Positions 17,085 to 25,004 of a stretch of DNA of 64,000 nucleotides are shown one piece after another. The position numbers were made by a program, and so were the translations under genes. Source of the DNA: Theionarchaea archaeon (GTDB lineage Archaea; Methanobacteriota_B; Thermococci; Methanofastidiosales; SZ-28-30); assembly GCA_018992685.1 (NCBI GenBank), contig JACVGT010000014.1, positions 67,349-131,348 on the forward strand. The letters run 5' to 3'. Position 1 is the first letter of the stretch. Every line of letters begins with the position of its first letter. Under the pieces are notes generated by a model. The model searched no databases and was not told the DNA's origin. It worked only from the letters and a program-made list of their open reading frames with translations.

Positions 17085-17359
17085 GGGAATACCTCCCGTT
17101 GCAGATTTGTGTTGGATTTATAAAGGTTTTCTCTGTATTCCGCAAATGCGAAGTTTGGATGTTCTTTCAGTCTCTTTTCCAGTCAGAATCAGACTTCATT
17201 CCTATCACTCCTACATCCTTCTCTCGGACAATTCACAGAGAAGTTGCAGTCATGACCTCCAATGAGAGTTTCTCCCGATGTCTTTTCATTCCTAGACCCA
17301 GTTCCCGGCACGTCTCTTCCCGTTCTGTTCGGAAGACGTATCGTCTGTTTCAGATCTCT

Positions 17360-17728
17360 TTATGTCTTCCTTTCCAGATCAAATTCATAGTCTCTCTTTT
17401 CCAGATTTTGAAACTTGTATACCAGCTTGTGAGCACACAAACAAAAAGTGCAGTTCTTGCATTCGGGAGCAATGTATTCAAGGATAATCCTGTTGCCCAA
17501 GATCTGGCAGTCTCCGTCTGTGATCTCTTCGGCACAGTTAATGTTGACGTAGACTGTGACCATCAGTGTTTCACCATCTATCCACTGAACATCTTTCACA
17601 CCCATGTCTGTGTTATAGGGGTCAATGCTGCTGTCACAGGGGCCAGCAGAAAACTCTAAATGAGGAGACTGGCTGATGCATCCACAGAACAGGGCCACAA
17701 GCATGAACAGGTAATACTTCGGATTCAT
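17360..17728 (-). CDS. Small predicted lipoprotein
   Basis: 122 residues. The N-terminus MNPKYYLFMLVALFCGCISQ is a signal peptide ending in a lipobox-like LFCGC, so the mature protein would be anchored through Cys at about residue 17. The remainder contains several cysteines in a CKNCTFCLC cluster that could bind metal or form disulfides. Minus-strand GATTTAAGTATAAAAACC precedes the start, consistent with a leaderless transcript. No domain is recognised. Confidence 0.6.
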   Translation of the reverse strand: MNPKYYLFMLVALFCGCISQSPHLEFSAGPCDSSIDPYNTDMGVKDVQWIDGETLMVTVYVNINCAEEITDGDCQILGNRIILEYIAPECKNCTFCLCAHKLVYKFQNLEKRDYEFDLERKT

Positions 17729-17892
17729 GCTTTTCTACTCCGGTTTTTATACTTAAATCTATCGGGGGGATGCAGCTGACTTTTTATGTCACCAGGGTCT
17801 GGAGTAAAAGACTGCATGACATCCCTGAGCGCAGGCAATCTCTTGCTACATACTTTCAAAAAGTTTATATTGCAGCCGGGAACCTGATACCC

Positions 17893-18462
17893 ATGAATCG
17901 ACGACAATGGTATGAAGAACATACCCTGAGAATAGGCCGTACAATAGCTCGTACTGGGCTAACACCCAATCAGTTAACTCTTCTCTCTTTGGTTCCTGCA
18001 GTCGTGAGTGCATACTTCTTCGCCAGTAGAAGAGAACTTGTGGGCGGACTCTTCTTGGTAATCATGTTAGTGTTTGATGTTTTTGATGGATCTGTAGCCA
18101 GAGCTCAAAACAAAAAAACTGATTATGGATTCGTCCTGGATGCTACCATTGATCGCTACTGTGAGATCATCGTTCTTTTTGGGATTCTCCTTGGAGGGTT
18201 TGCTGAAGGATGGGTCGTCTTATTGTGCTTTTCTGGTATGATTATGGCGTCATATGTGAGAGCTCGCATTGAATCCAAAGGTATATCTGCCATGAGCATT
18301 GGGCTCATGGAACGTATGCAGAAAATGACGATACTGCTCATAGGGGTCGTGCTGTACGGGTTCTTTGACAAAAGTATCACTGTGGCACTGTTACTTACTG
18401 GAATTCTTTCACATGTTACTGCTGCGCAGAGGCTCGCTTACTGCAGGAGGGAATTCTCATGA
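17893..18462 (+). CDS. CDP-alcohol phosphatidyltransferase, probably archaetidylinositol phosphate synthase
   Basis: An integral membrane enzyme of 189 residues. The family motif D-x2-DG-x2-AR-x8-G-x3-D-x3-D is intact in DVFDGSVARAQNKKTDYGFV followed by LDATIDRY. About six helices follow and surround it. Members join CDP-archaeol to an alcohol such as inositol phosphate, glycerol phosphate or serine. The overlap (ATGA) with a PfkB-type kinase resembling myo-inositol 3-kinase points to inositol phosphate, since that kinase product is the substrate of archaetidylinositol phosphate synthase. Start ATG 17893 is about 27 bases after AGTTTATATT; the longer frame has a non-family N-terminus. Confidence 0.75.
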   Translation: MNRRQWYEEHTLRIGRTIARTGLTPNQLTLLSLVPAVVSAYFFASRRELVGGLFLVIMLVFDVFDGSVARAQNKKTDYGFVLDATIDRYCEIIVLFGILLGGFAEGWVVLLCFSGMIMASYVRARIESKGISAMSIGLMERMQKMTILLIGVVLYGFFDKSITVALLLTGILSHVTAAQRLAYCRREFS

Positions 18463-19346
18463 TGGTGGCTATTGGAAATCCCGTTTATGATCTCATCAAT
18501 ACACCTCTCACTCGAACCACGGAAAGAGTGTTATCTGGCTGTTCCACCAATGCATGCATTGTGTGCAGCCAACTCATGTATGACACGGCTCTGGTGGGCT
18601 GCGTGGGGGATGACTACAAGAAACAGACAGAAGAGATTCTCATGGGGTTCGGAGTGAACCCTTGGCTGTATCCCTCAAGAGAGACGGGTGGATTCTCCCT
18701 GCTCTACGATGATCAAGGGAACAGGGAGCTGGCCATTCTGGGACGGGCAGATCCCATCAAAGACGTTCCACAAGAGGTTCTCAATGCAGATGTTCTCCTG
18801 TTTGGACCAATCTTGCAAGAGATAGATCCTTCGCTGGTTGTTAGACTGTCTGAATCATCGCCCCTGCTCTTCTGTGACCCTCAGGGGTTTCTCAGAGGTA
18901 TCGAGAATGACCAGATTACCCACTTCTTTCCCGAATCCTTCAAAGAGATCCTTCCTCTGTTCGATGTCATCAAACCCAATGAACTGGAAGCATACATCAT
19001 GACAGGAAAAAACCCCTTAGAATATCCAGAACAGGTCATGGAATCACTGTATGAGTTTGGGACTGAAATCTGTATTGTTACCCTGGCAGGGAACGGATCT
19101 CTCATTTACGATGGCTCCGAGCTTCTGAAAATACTTCCCTATGCCACAGAAGCCAGAGACCCCACTGGAGCAGGGGATACCTACGCTGCAGGATTCATAG
19201 TGGAATACATGCGCACCAGAAACCTGTACAAATCCGGACTGTTTGCTTCCTGCACTGCGTCTATATGGGTAGAGAAAATTGGGCCATATGTAGAGATCAC
19301 AGAAGAAAAAGTGAGAAAAAGAGTAGAAATCCTAGAACAACGTTGA
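18459..19346 (+). CDS. PfkB/ribokinase-family sugar kinase, probably myo-inositol 3-kinase
   Basis: 295 residues with the ribokinase fold. It shows the N-terminal substrate lid VAIGNPVYDLINTPLTRT, the mid-protein IKPNELEAYIM and the C-terminal anion hole and catalytic base in RDPTGAGDTYAAGFIVEYM. The overall pattern resembles the archaeal myo-inositol 3-kinase group known from Thermococcus. It begins inside the stop codon of the CDP-alcohol transferase gene, so the two are translationally coupled. Specificity for inositol is inferred from family resemblance and context. Adenosine, sugar or other PfkB substrates are the alternatives. Confidence 0.75.
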   Translation: MMVAIGNPVYDLINTPLTRTTERVLSGCSTNACIVCSQLMYDTALVGCVGDDYKKQTEEILMGFGVNPWLYPSRETGGFSLLYDDQGNRELAILGRADPIKDVPQEVLNADVLLFGPILQEIDPSLVVRLSESSPLLFCDPQGFLRGIENDQITHFFPESFKEILPLFDVIKPNELEAYIMTGKNPLEYPEQVMESLYEFGTEICIVTLAGNGSLIYDGSELLKILPYATEARDPTGAGDTYAAGFIVEYMRTRNLYKSGLFASCTASIWVEKIGPYVEITEEKVRKRVEILEQR

Positions 19347-20672
19347 ACCAGTAAAAGTAAACTCTCCAACCCGGAGAGCAGGGGCACAGACAGCAGCCTT
19401 TGCATACTCCATTCGGAGAATCCCCAGTTCATCACCTATCCCTTGAACGGTGGACAGTGCGCCCAGGACGCTCTGAGTGAATCGCATGTTCTTCAACCCT
19501 TTTACAATTTCTCCATTTTCGATGAGAAAAGTCCCGTCCCTGGTCATTCCGGTGATGACTGTCTTGAGGCGGTGCATGGGGTTAATATAGTGGAATCGGG
19601 TGACCAGAATGGCGCGTTTGCATTCGGAGATCAAATCTTCGAGACTGGATTTGCCTTCACCCATGAACATGTTGGCGGAAAATGGGCCTGTCCCAAAGGG
19701 TAGGTCTATAGCATGTCCGGTATTCTGCGTCCCCGCTTTCTGTGCGTAATATGAATCATACACAACATTACGCGCAATCCCCTGTTCTATGAGATCCACT
19801 TTCTGCCTGGGAACACCTTCTGCATCAAAGGGAAGTGGGAATCCCCTCTCATCCAGTCCATCATCCCATATGGAGATGCTGCTATCTGCCACCTGATCTC
19901 CAAGATGATCTGAAAAAGCACTTCGCCCTTCAAGGTACGGTTGAGCACCAAAGGTCATCATGGCCAGATACATCAGCATTTCACACACTGCCTGTTCTTC
20001 CAGAACTACCTGGTAGGAACCTGGATTTGCGGGTTCAGTTTTTCTGCTGTTCAAAGCCTTGTGGCATGCCTTCTCAGTCAATGCCTCAGAGTTAAGGTCT
20101 TTGTGGTTGCGGGAAAACCTCTGAGCTATTCCCGTTCCTTCGCCCAATCGGGTGTTGATCTTGAAGCAGGAGAGGGTCCCCCTGAAAAAGGCCTCTATTC
20201 CCAGAGAATTGGCTACAGCGATTTCTTCCGTCCCAGTGTAGTGGGTACCAGACACACTCTCCATGCCCATGGTTTCTGCCTGATCTATAGCTGCCTTCAC
20301 CACCAAAGCACGGGCATCTGGTTCCACGTCAGCTGTCTCCTTAAAGAACCCCTTCACTGACGGTACCGGATCAGGTGACGGCAACGACACGAAATCAGGA
20401 ATCTCTCTTTGGACCCGGGCAATGTCGTCAGCTCTTCTCACAGCCTCAGCCATGGATTCAGGATCAAGTTGATTGGTCTGAGCCTTTCCAATTTTCTTTC
20501 CAAAGACAGATCGTATGGTGAGCTCTGCATTGTCTTCCACGACATTCTGATGGATGTAATTGTTGGCAAACCGAGTCAACCCCCAGGACATACCTGATAG
20601 GCGGGCTTCACACTGATCTGCTTTGGACATTTTCACTGCTTTCTCCACAATAGATAAATACTCCTCCTTCAT
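19332..20672 (-). CDS. tldE: TldE/PmbA metalloprotease-complex subunit
   Basis: 446 residues of the TldD/TldE family, without the HExxxH motif, so the non-catalytic partner. Characteristic pieces are GMESVSGTHYTGTEEIAVAN, GTGPFSANMFMGEGKSSLED and HRLKTVITGMTRDGTFLIEN. The TldD/TldE heterodimer cleaves unfolded peptides inside a sealed chamber and acts in maturation of some modified peptides. Its ATG overlaps the TldD stop. The 3' end overlaps the convergent inositol kinase gene by 15 bases. Confidence 0.92.
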   Translation of the reverse strand: MKEEYLSIVEKAVKMSKADQCEARLSGMSWGLTRFANNYIHQNVVEDNAELTIRSVFGKKIGKAQTNQLDPESMAEAVRRADDIARVQREIPDFVSLPSPDPVPSVKGFFKETADVEPDARALVVKAAIDQAETMGMESVSGTHYTGTEEIAVANSLGIEAFFRGTLSCFKINTRLGEGTGIAQRFSRNHKDLNSEALTEKACHKALNSRKTEPANPGSYQVVLEEQAVCEMLMYLAMMTFGAQPYLEGRSAFSDHLGDQVADSSISIWDDGLDERGFPLPFDAEGVPRQKVDLIEQGIARNVVYDSYYAQKAGTQNTGHAIDLPFGTGPFSANMFMGEGKSSLEDLISECKRAILVTRFHYINPMHRLKTVITGMTRDGTFLIENGEIVKGLKNMRFTQSVLGALSTVQGIGDELGILRMEYAKAAVCAPALRVGEFTFTGSTLF

Positions 20673-22087
20673 TAACCCACCCCCGTCCTGATGTTTCTAA
20701 ATCGCGCTGGAGCTGCCCCATGGCCCACAAACATGGTTTGAGAGGGCTCACCTTTTCCGCAATTCGGAACGCCCCATAAGTGCCAGTCTTTCGATATTGC
20801 ATCACAGGCCCCCCAGAATTCAGGAGTCAGTGCAGTGTAGCTGGGATTCTTGATGACATCCGTCAGTTCACCATCTTTGATCTTGTATCCAATTTCACAT
20901 CCGAACTGGAAGTTAATTCTCCTGTCGTCAATGCTCCAGCTTTTATTGGTCTGCATGAAGATACCCTCCTGGATATCTTCCAGCAGTTCTTCAAAGGTAT
21001 AGTCTCCTGGCATCAAGTTAACATTAGTCATTCGAATTATTGGCATGAAGTTGAAATCAGTAGCCCGCATAGCCCCATTGCTTCTTTCTCCCATCTGGTG
21101 CGCAGTCTCTCTGGATGTCAGGTACCCTGAGAAGATGCCCCTGTCCACCAGAGTGGTTTTGCATGCCTTAACGCCTTCATCATCATAGCCAAATGTCCCA
21201 AGCCCGCCGGGTGTGGTAGAATCTGCCACGATGGTTACAGAGGGGGATCCATACCTGTAGTGACCCAGTTTTTCTTGAGTGAGGAAGCTCGTTCCTGCAT
21301 AGCTGGCTTCGAATCCGAGAACTCGATCCAGTTCAGTGGGGTGGCCACACGATTCGTGAACCTGCAGAGCCAACTGAGAGGAATCCAGCACAATATCCAT
21401 TGTGCCTGAGGGACATGTTTCAGCATCCACCAACTTGATGGCTTCTTCTGCCGTCTCTTCACAGTGATCATACAAACTGAGCGCTTCAACAAATTCATAC
21501 CCTTGCTGAGAGAAATTCCCATCAAATGAAGTGGGGTATGACCGTTTCTGCACGTCTCCTCCCTTAACCACTATGGCTGTGATACCTGCACCGCAGAAAG
21601 TGGTGTCCTGATGGATTTTGGCGCCTTCAGAACTGGAAAACCACTTTTCCTGAGACCTTGTGCGCATGGAAGCTTGAGCCACCTTGACATCCTTGTGTTC
21701 AAGGAGAGCTCTGCCACAATCTGACAGAAGGGATAATTTCTCTTCCATGGGTACTGAAAAGGGATCTTTTTTCATGGGAGCTTTCCAGGAACCAGTGCAA
21801 GGGGTCAGATCTGACAGCTTGATGTCCTCTTTCTTCGCAAGGGCACTGCCTCGTGCTACCTTGACTGCCCTCGTCGCAGTCTGTTCCGGATCTTGACCAG
21901 CAGCAAAGCCCCAAGCCCCCCTCAGGAGAACACGTACTCCATACCCCTGGTTTACCTTTGAGGATACCTTCTCCGGGTTGCGCCCTCTGACTCGAATCTC
22001 TTCTTCGCGATTTACCACAAACCGTACATCACAGTAGTCAGCACCTTCGTTTACAGCTACAGCAATTACTTTCTCTAGATCTTCCAT
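20672..22087 (-). CDS. tldD: TldD zinc metalloprotease subunit
   Basis: 471 residues. The catalytic zinc motif is present in QLALQVHESCGHPTELDRVL (HExxxH), followed by the expected GTFGYDDEGVKACKTTLVDR region. TldD supplies the active site and TldE the rest of the chamber. The gene lies 12 bases after a winged-helix regulator gene and overlaps tldE, so the three form one operon. No obvious peptide precursor gene is adjacent, so the substrate is unknown. Confidence 0.93.
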   Translation of the reverse strand: MEDLEKVIAVAVNEGADYCDVRFVVNREEEIRVRGRNPEKVSSKVNQGYGVRVLLRGAWGFAAGQDPEQTATRAVKVARGSALAKKEDIKLSDLTPCTGSWKAPMKKDPFSVPMEEKLSLLSDCGRALLEHKDVKVAQASMRTRSQEKWFSSSEGAKIHQDTTFCGAGITAIVVKGGDVQKRSYPTSFDGNFSQQGYEFVEALSLYDHCEETAEEAIKLVDAETCPSGTMDIVLDSSQLALQVHESCGHPTELDRVLGFEASYAGTSFLTQEKLGHYRYGSPSVTIVADSTTPGGLGTFGYDDEGVKACKTTLVDRGIFSGYLTSRETAHQMGERSNGAMRATDFNFMPIIRMTNVNLMPGDYTFEELLEDIQEGIFMQTNKSWSIDDRRINFQFGCEIGYKIKDGELTDVIKNPSYTALTPEFWGACDAISKDWHLWGVPNCGKGEPSQTMFVGHGAAPARFRNIRTGVG

Positions 22088-22099
22088 AACAGTCCTCTC

Positions 22100-22678
22100 C
22101 TAGTTAGATCCTTTCATCTTCCTTATGAACTGGAACACCCTCCCCCTGAAATCTTCATTTTCTTCCATTCGAAGAAGGATGAGAAACAGTTCCAGCTTCT
22201 TGAGCATGATGATATCCAAAGGTTCGTCGATTTCTTCATATTCTCCAAATAACTCGCTGCGCAGGGCGGTAACGAAGCGTCGACCTTCCGTAATCAAATC
22301 GTCATCAATGTGGATATCCGCGCCCATCTTCTTCATCAGGTGGTAGAGCTTCTCCATCCTCTTGGCAGAGTACGTTTCCAAGAGTCTGGAGGTTTCTTCA
22401 GTTTCGGGCACCAGTATGAAGAAGTGAGCAGTTCGTGCATAGACTTTTTCTGGAATGTGATGAGTTTTCTTCTCTCCCCTCACTTCCACGAATCCCGCTT
22501 CTTCCAGTTTGCTCATGTGCCGATAAATGGTGGACTGGTCTTTCTGCAACACGTCAGCTATCTGGGAAACAGTCAGTTCACTGAATCTGAGAAGAGACAG
22601 AATATTCCTTCTGGTCTCGTCAACGACAATCTTGATCTTTTCGGGGTCTTTCAGGACACGGGTTTCTGATCTCTTCAT
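22100..22678 (-). CDS. ArsR-like winged-helix transcription regulator
   Basis: 192 residues. The N-terminal winged helix reads RRNILSLLRFSELTVSQIAD, then QKDQSTIYRHMSKLEEAGFV and a wing VRGEKKTHHIPEKVYART. The C-terminal half is helical and probably dimerises or binds a ligand. ATG 22678 gives MKRSETRVLKDPEKIKIVVD and lies 26 bases from a TATA box at 22699-22709; an in-frame upstream ATG at 22693 would sit too close to the box. First gene of the tldD-tldE operon, so autoregulation of the operon is plausible. Confidence 0.85.
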   Translation of the reverse strand: MKRSETRVLKDPEKIKIVVDETRRNILSLLRFSELTVSQIADVLQKDQSTIYRHMSKLEEAGFVEVRGEKKTHHIPEKVYARTAHFFILVPETEETSRLLETYSAKRMEKLYHLMKKMGADIHIDDDLITEGRRFVTALRSELFGEYEEIDEPLDIIMLKKLELFLILLRMEENEDFRGRVFQFIRKMKGSN

Positions 22679-23114
22679 GAGTAAGAGTGGCATAAAGAGT
22701 ATATAAAGGTATTGATGTGCAAGGATGCAGGAGTTTGACTTGCTGAGGAGGGGTGAAGGATTTTGCGAACTACGAATGGCAGAATAACTGAAGATGTTCA
22801 CGGGAATTCTATGTAAAGGCTCATGAAAAAGAGAGGAGAACCGTGCATACTTCGCAAGTGTCGCATTAAAACTAAATGCCCAACTAGGACCTGTTTCTGA
22901 TAGGCCTTTCTCTCGGGCCGAATTCTGTTTTCTCTCAAATGCAGGTTTCTCATCCTCTAATTCTCAGAACCTGTGCCGTGATGCTTAACCACGTGCTCTC
23001 TTGTGGGGTTCTCAGATTCCGAGATTCTGATTCTCACACTCTGCAGTGTTGTCTTGTCATTTTGGATTGATAATCTTCTAAATATAATCGATACAGATAT
23101 ATAATGCCGAGGTG
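22679..23114. other. Intergenic stretch with the tldD operon promoter
   Basis: The minus-strand TATA box CCTTTATATAC at 22699-22709 drives the regulator-tldD-tldE unit. From about 22760 to 23080 I see no gene, tRNA or repeat. AATATAATCG and AGATATATAA near 23080-23104 are TATA-like elements for the tiny gene that follows. Confidence 0.5.
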
Positions 23115-23210
23115 ATGTGCATGTGTGTAATATACACACTCATTCTCGGCATGGTCGGGATCATCCTCCTTGGAGGTCCTGTTCCCGGGGATGTACCGTA
23201 CCCCGGATAA
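23115..23210 (+). CDS. Tiny single-span membrane peptide (31 residues)
   Basis: The frame reads MCMCVIYTLILGMVGIILLG and then GPVPGDVPYPG before TAA. It is one transmembrane helix followed by a Gly/Pro-rich tail. A GAGGTG site touches the first ATG, and a second ATG at 23121 sits about 24 bases after AGATATATAA, so either SD-led or leaderless initiation is possible. Two cysteines flank the start. Too short for family assignment. Promoter, start and composition together suggest a real small protein. Confidence 0.45.
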   Translation: MCMCVIYTLILGMVGIILLGGPVPGDVPYPG

Positions 23211-23597
23211 GAGAAAGTGAAACACGATAGATGTCTAGGTATACTCAATATTCCTTTTCTTTTTTTGAACGTTCCTGTTTTCAGAAAGCGAGAGTTGATG
23301 TCATTTTCCGAGAATATCTCTGTGCTCAAACTTTTTCATGCATAGGACCCTGCGCTTCCAGAAGGAGACAGATGCTTTTCAGCTCATACAAGAGGAAGGG
23401 TTCCTGCAGACACGAGAAGAATCCACGCCGTCATCTCACAATTTTCAGCCAGGATTCGAATCTGACGTTCCCTAGACTGTGAGGTTTCTAGCCGCGATAT
23501 TCAATACAAGAGCAGATTGCTGTGGTTGATGCCAGGAGGATTACTCAAGAACGCTGAGAGCATAAACCCTTTTATAACCTCAGAATACATACCACCA
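23211..23597. other. Intergenic stretch upstream of taw1
   Basis: Contains a T7 run at about 23265-23271 that could end the small-peptide transcript, and the taw1 TATA box AACCCTTTTATAACC at about 23564-23578. I see no further gene. Confidence 0.4.
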
Positions 23598-24500
23598 ATG
23601 GACGACGAACTGAAGAACTTGTTGAAAAGGCAACACTACAGAATTGTAGGAAATCATTCCGCAGTGAAGCTCTGTCATTGGCTTCGGAAAAGCCTTCTAG
23701 AAGATCGGTTCTGCTACAAACAGAAGTTCTATGGAATCAGGTCCCACGGTTGCCTTCAAATGACTCCTGCGGTCATTGCGTGCACACAGAAGTGTCTATT
23801 TTGCTGGAGGCCCACTCAATTCACTGAAACGGCCCTTCCTGAATATGATCCCCCAGATTATATTGTTGAAGAAAGCTTGAAAGCTCAAAAGGCGTTGCTG
23901 GCAGGATATTTCGGGTTGCCAGGAAGGGTTTCTGCACGGAAACTCAAAGAAGCTCAAGATCCTGGTAATGTAGCTATCTCTCTGGCCGGAGAGCCCACCC
24001 TGTACCCTGAACTTTCTGAACTGATACGTCAATATAAATCCCGGGGAATGACCACATTCCTAGTCTCGAATGGTACCAACCCGGAAATTCTTGAGTCGCT
24101 GGAACTTCCCTGGAATCTGTATCTGACGCTGGCTGCTCCCACGGAAGCCATCTACAAGAAACTGTGTCACCCACAGACAAACGGATGGTCAGAAATCATG
24201 GAGACAGTGTCGATGTTCTCTCAGCTTGAGACTCAGAGGGTGATTCGGCTCACTTTGGTGAATCAATTCAACATGGTACATCCTGAAGGTTATGCCCGGC
24301 TCATCGAGAGAGCAGCTCCAGATTTTGTGGAAGCCAAGGCGTACATGTTTGTAGGCTACTCCAGACACAGGATGACTATTGAGAATATGCCTTCTTTTCT
24401 GCAGGTTCAAGAGTTTGCTCATGCAATTGAGGAGCATTCGTCCTATGAGGTTTGTGATTCTCAGAGTGAGAGCAGGGTGGTCTTGCTCAGGCGATCATGA
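23598..24500 (+). CDS. taw1: 4-demethylwyosine synthase, radical SAM tRNA enzyme
   Basis: Makes the tricyclic 4-demethylwyosine at G37 of tRNA-Phe from N1-methylguanosine and pyruvate. From ATG 23598 the protein is 300 residues. The radical SAM cluster motif CTQKCLFC places cysteines at 62, 66 and 69. Cys 26, 39 and 52 lie where the second 4Fe-4S cluster of the Pyrococcus enzyme is bound. These positions coincide with the known archaeal enzyme, which strongly supports this start; a TATA box lies about 25 bases upstream. Later segments SLAGEPTLYPELSELI and VSNGTNPEIL are family-typical. Confidence 0.95.
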   Translation: MDDELKNLLKRQHYRIVGNHSAVKLCHWLRKSLLEDRFCYKQKFYGIRSHGCLQMTPAVIACTQKCLFCWRPTQFTETALPEYDPPDYIVEESLKAQKALLAGYFGLPGRVSARKLKEAQDPGNVAISLAGEPTLYPELSELIRQYKSRGMTTFLVSNGTNPEILESLELPWNLYLTLAAPTEAIYKKLCHPQTNGWSEIMETVSMFSQLETQRVIRLTLVNQFNMVHPEGYARLIERAAPDFVEAKAYMFVGYSRHRMTIENMPSFLQVQEFAHAIEEHSSYEVCDSQSESRVVLLRRS

Positions 24501-24599
24501 ATGGAGCTACTACAACCTTCTCTCATGTGAATGGAGATTCTCTTGTCATCTGAGCAAACCATTATAATGTATTCCCGAAATGGAAAAGCAGGTGTTATC

Positions 24600-25004
24600 A
24601 TGATGCGGCTGATTGTGAGAGGAATTGAAGCTAGAAGATTCTTGAAAGAAGGAGAAACGTTCCCAGAAGTGGGAATCAAAAACAATAGTTCCATAATAAA
24701 CATGGAAAAAGAAGATGACGGAATATCCATAGATTTCGTATTCAACACCATTTACAATCCTTCTATAGCCACCATAAAGATAGATGGGACATTGTTTTAT
24801 CGAGGAGAGGATGCTGATACGATTCTTGAACAGTGGAGAGCCAGCAAAACCATAAAAAATGTTCACATACAGAATGCAATCATAGAGAAGGGATTAATGG
24901 AGGCAGTTATTCTTGCAAAAGAACTCAATGTTGTACCTCCCATTCCCTTGCCTCGGATCAAGGAAGAGGAGAAAAAAGTTGAAGAGGAATTCTACCATGG
25001 ATAG
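24600..25004 (+). CDS. Hypothetical protein, SecB-like pattern, upstream of SepRS
   Basis: 134 residues, start MMRLIVRGIEARRFLKEGET (ATG 24600 or 24603). The central strands IDFVFNTIYNPSIATIKIDG and LFYRGEDADTILEQWRASKT, the helix IIEKGLMEAVILAKEL, and the ending VVPPIPLPRIKEEEKKVEEE recall the SecB/archaeal SecB-like chaperone layout. The similarity is judged by eye and is tentative. The 3' end overlaps the SepRS start by eight bases, so the two are translationally coupled. A role in holding or delivering SepRS or another partner would be speculation. Confidence 0.5.
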   Translation: MMRLIVRGIEARRFLKEGETFPEVGIKNNSSIINMEKEDDGISIDFVFNTIYNPSIATIKIDGTLFYRGEDADTILEQWRASKTIKNVHIQNAIIEKGLMEAVILAKELNVVPPIPLPRIKEEEKKVEEEFYHG

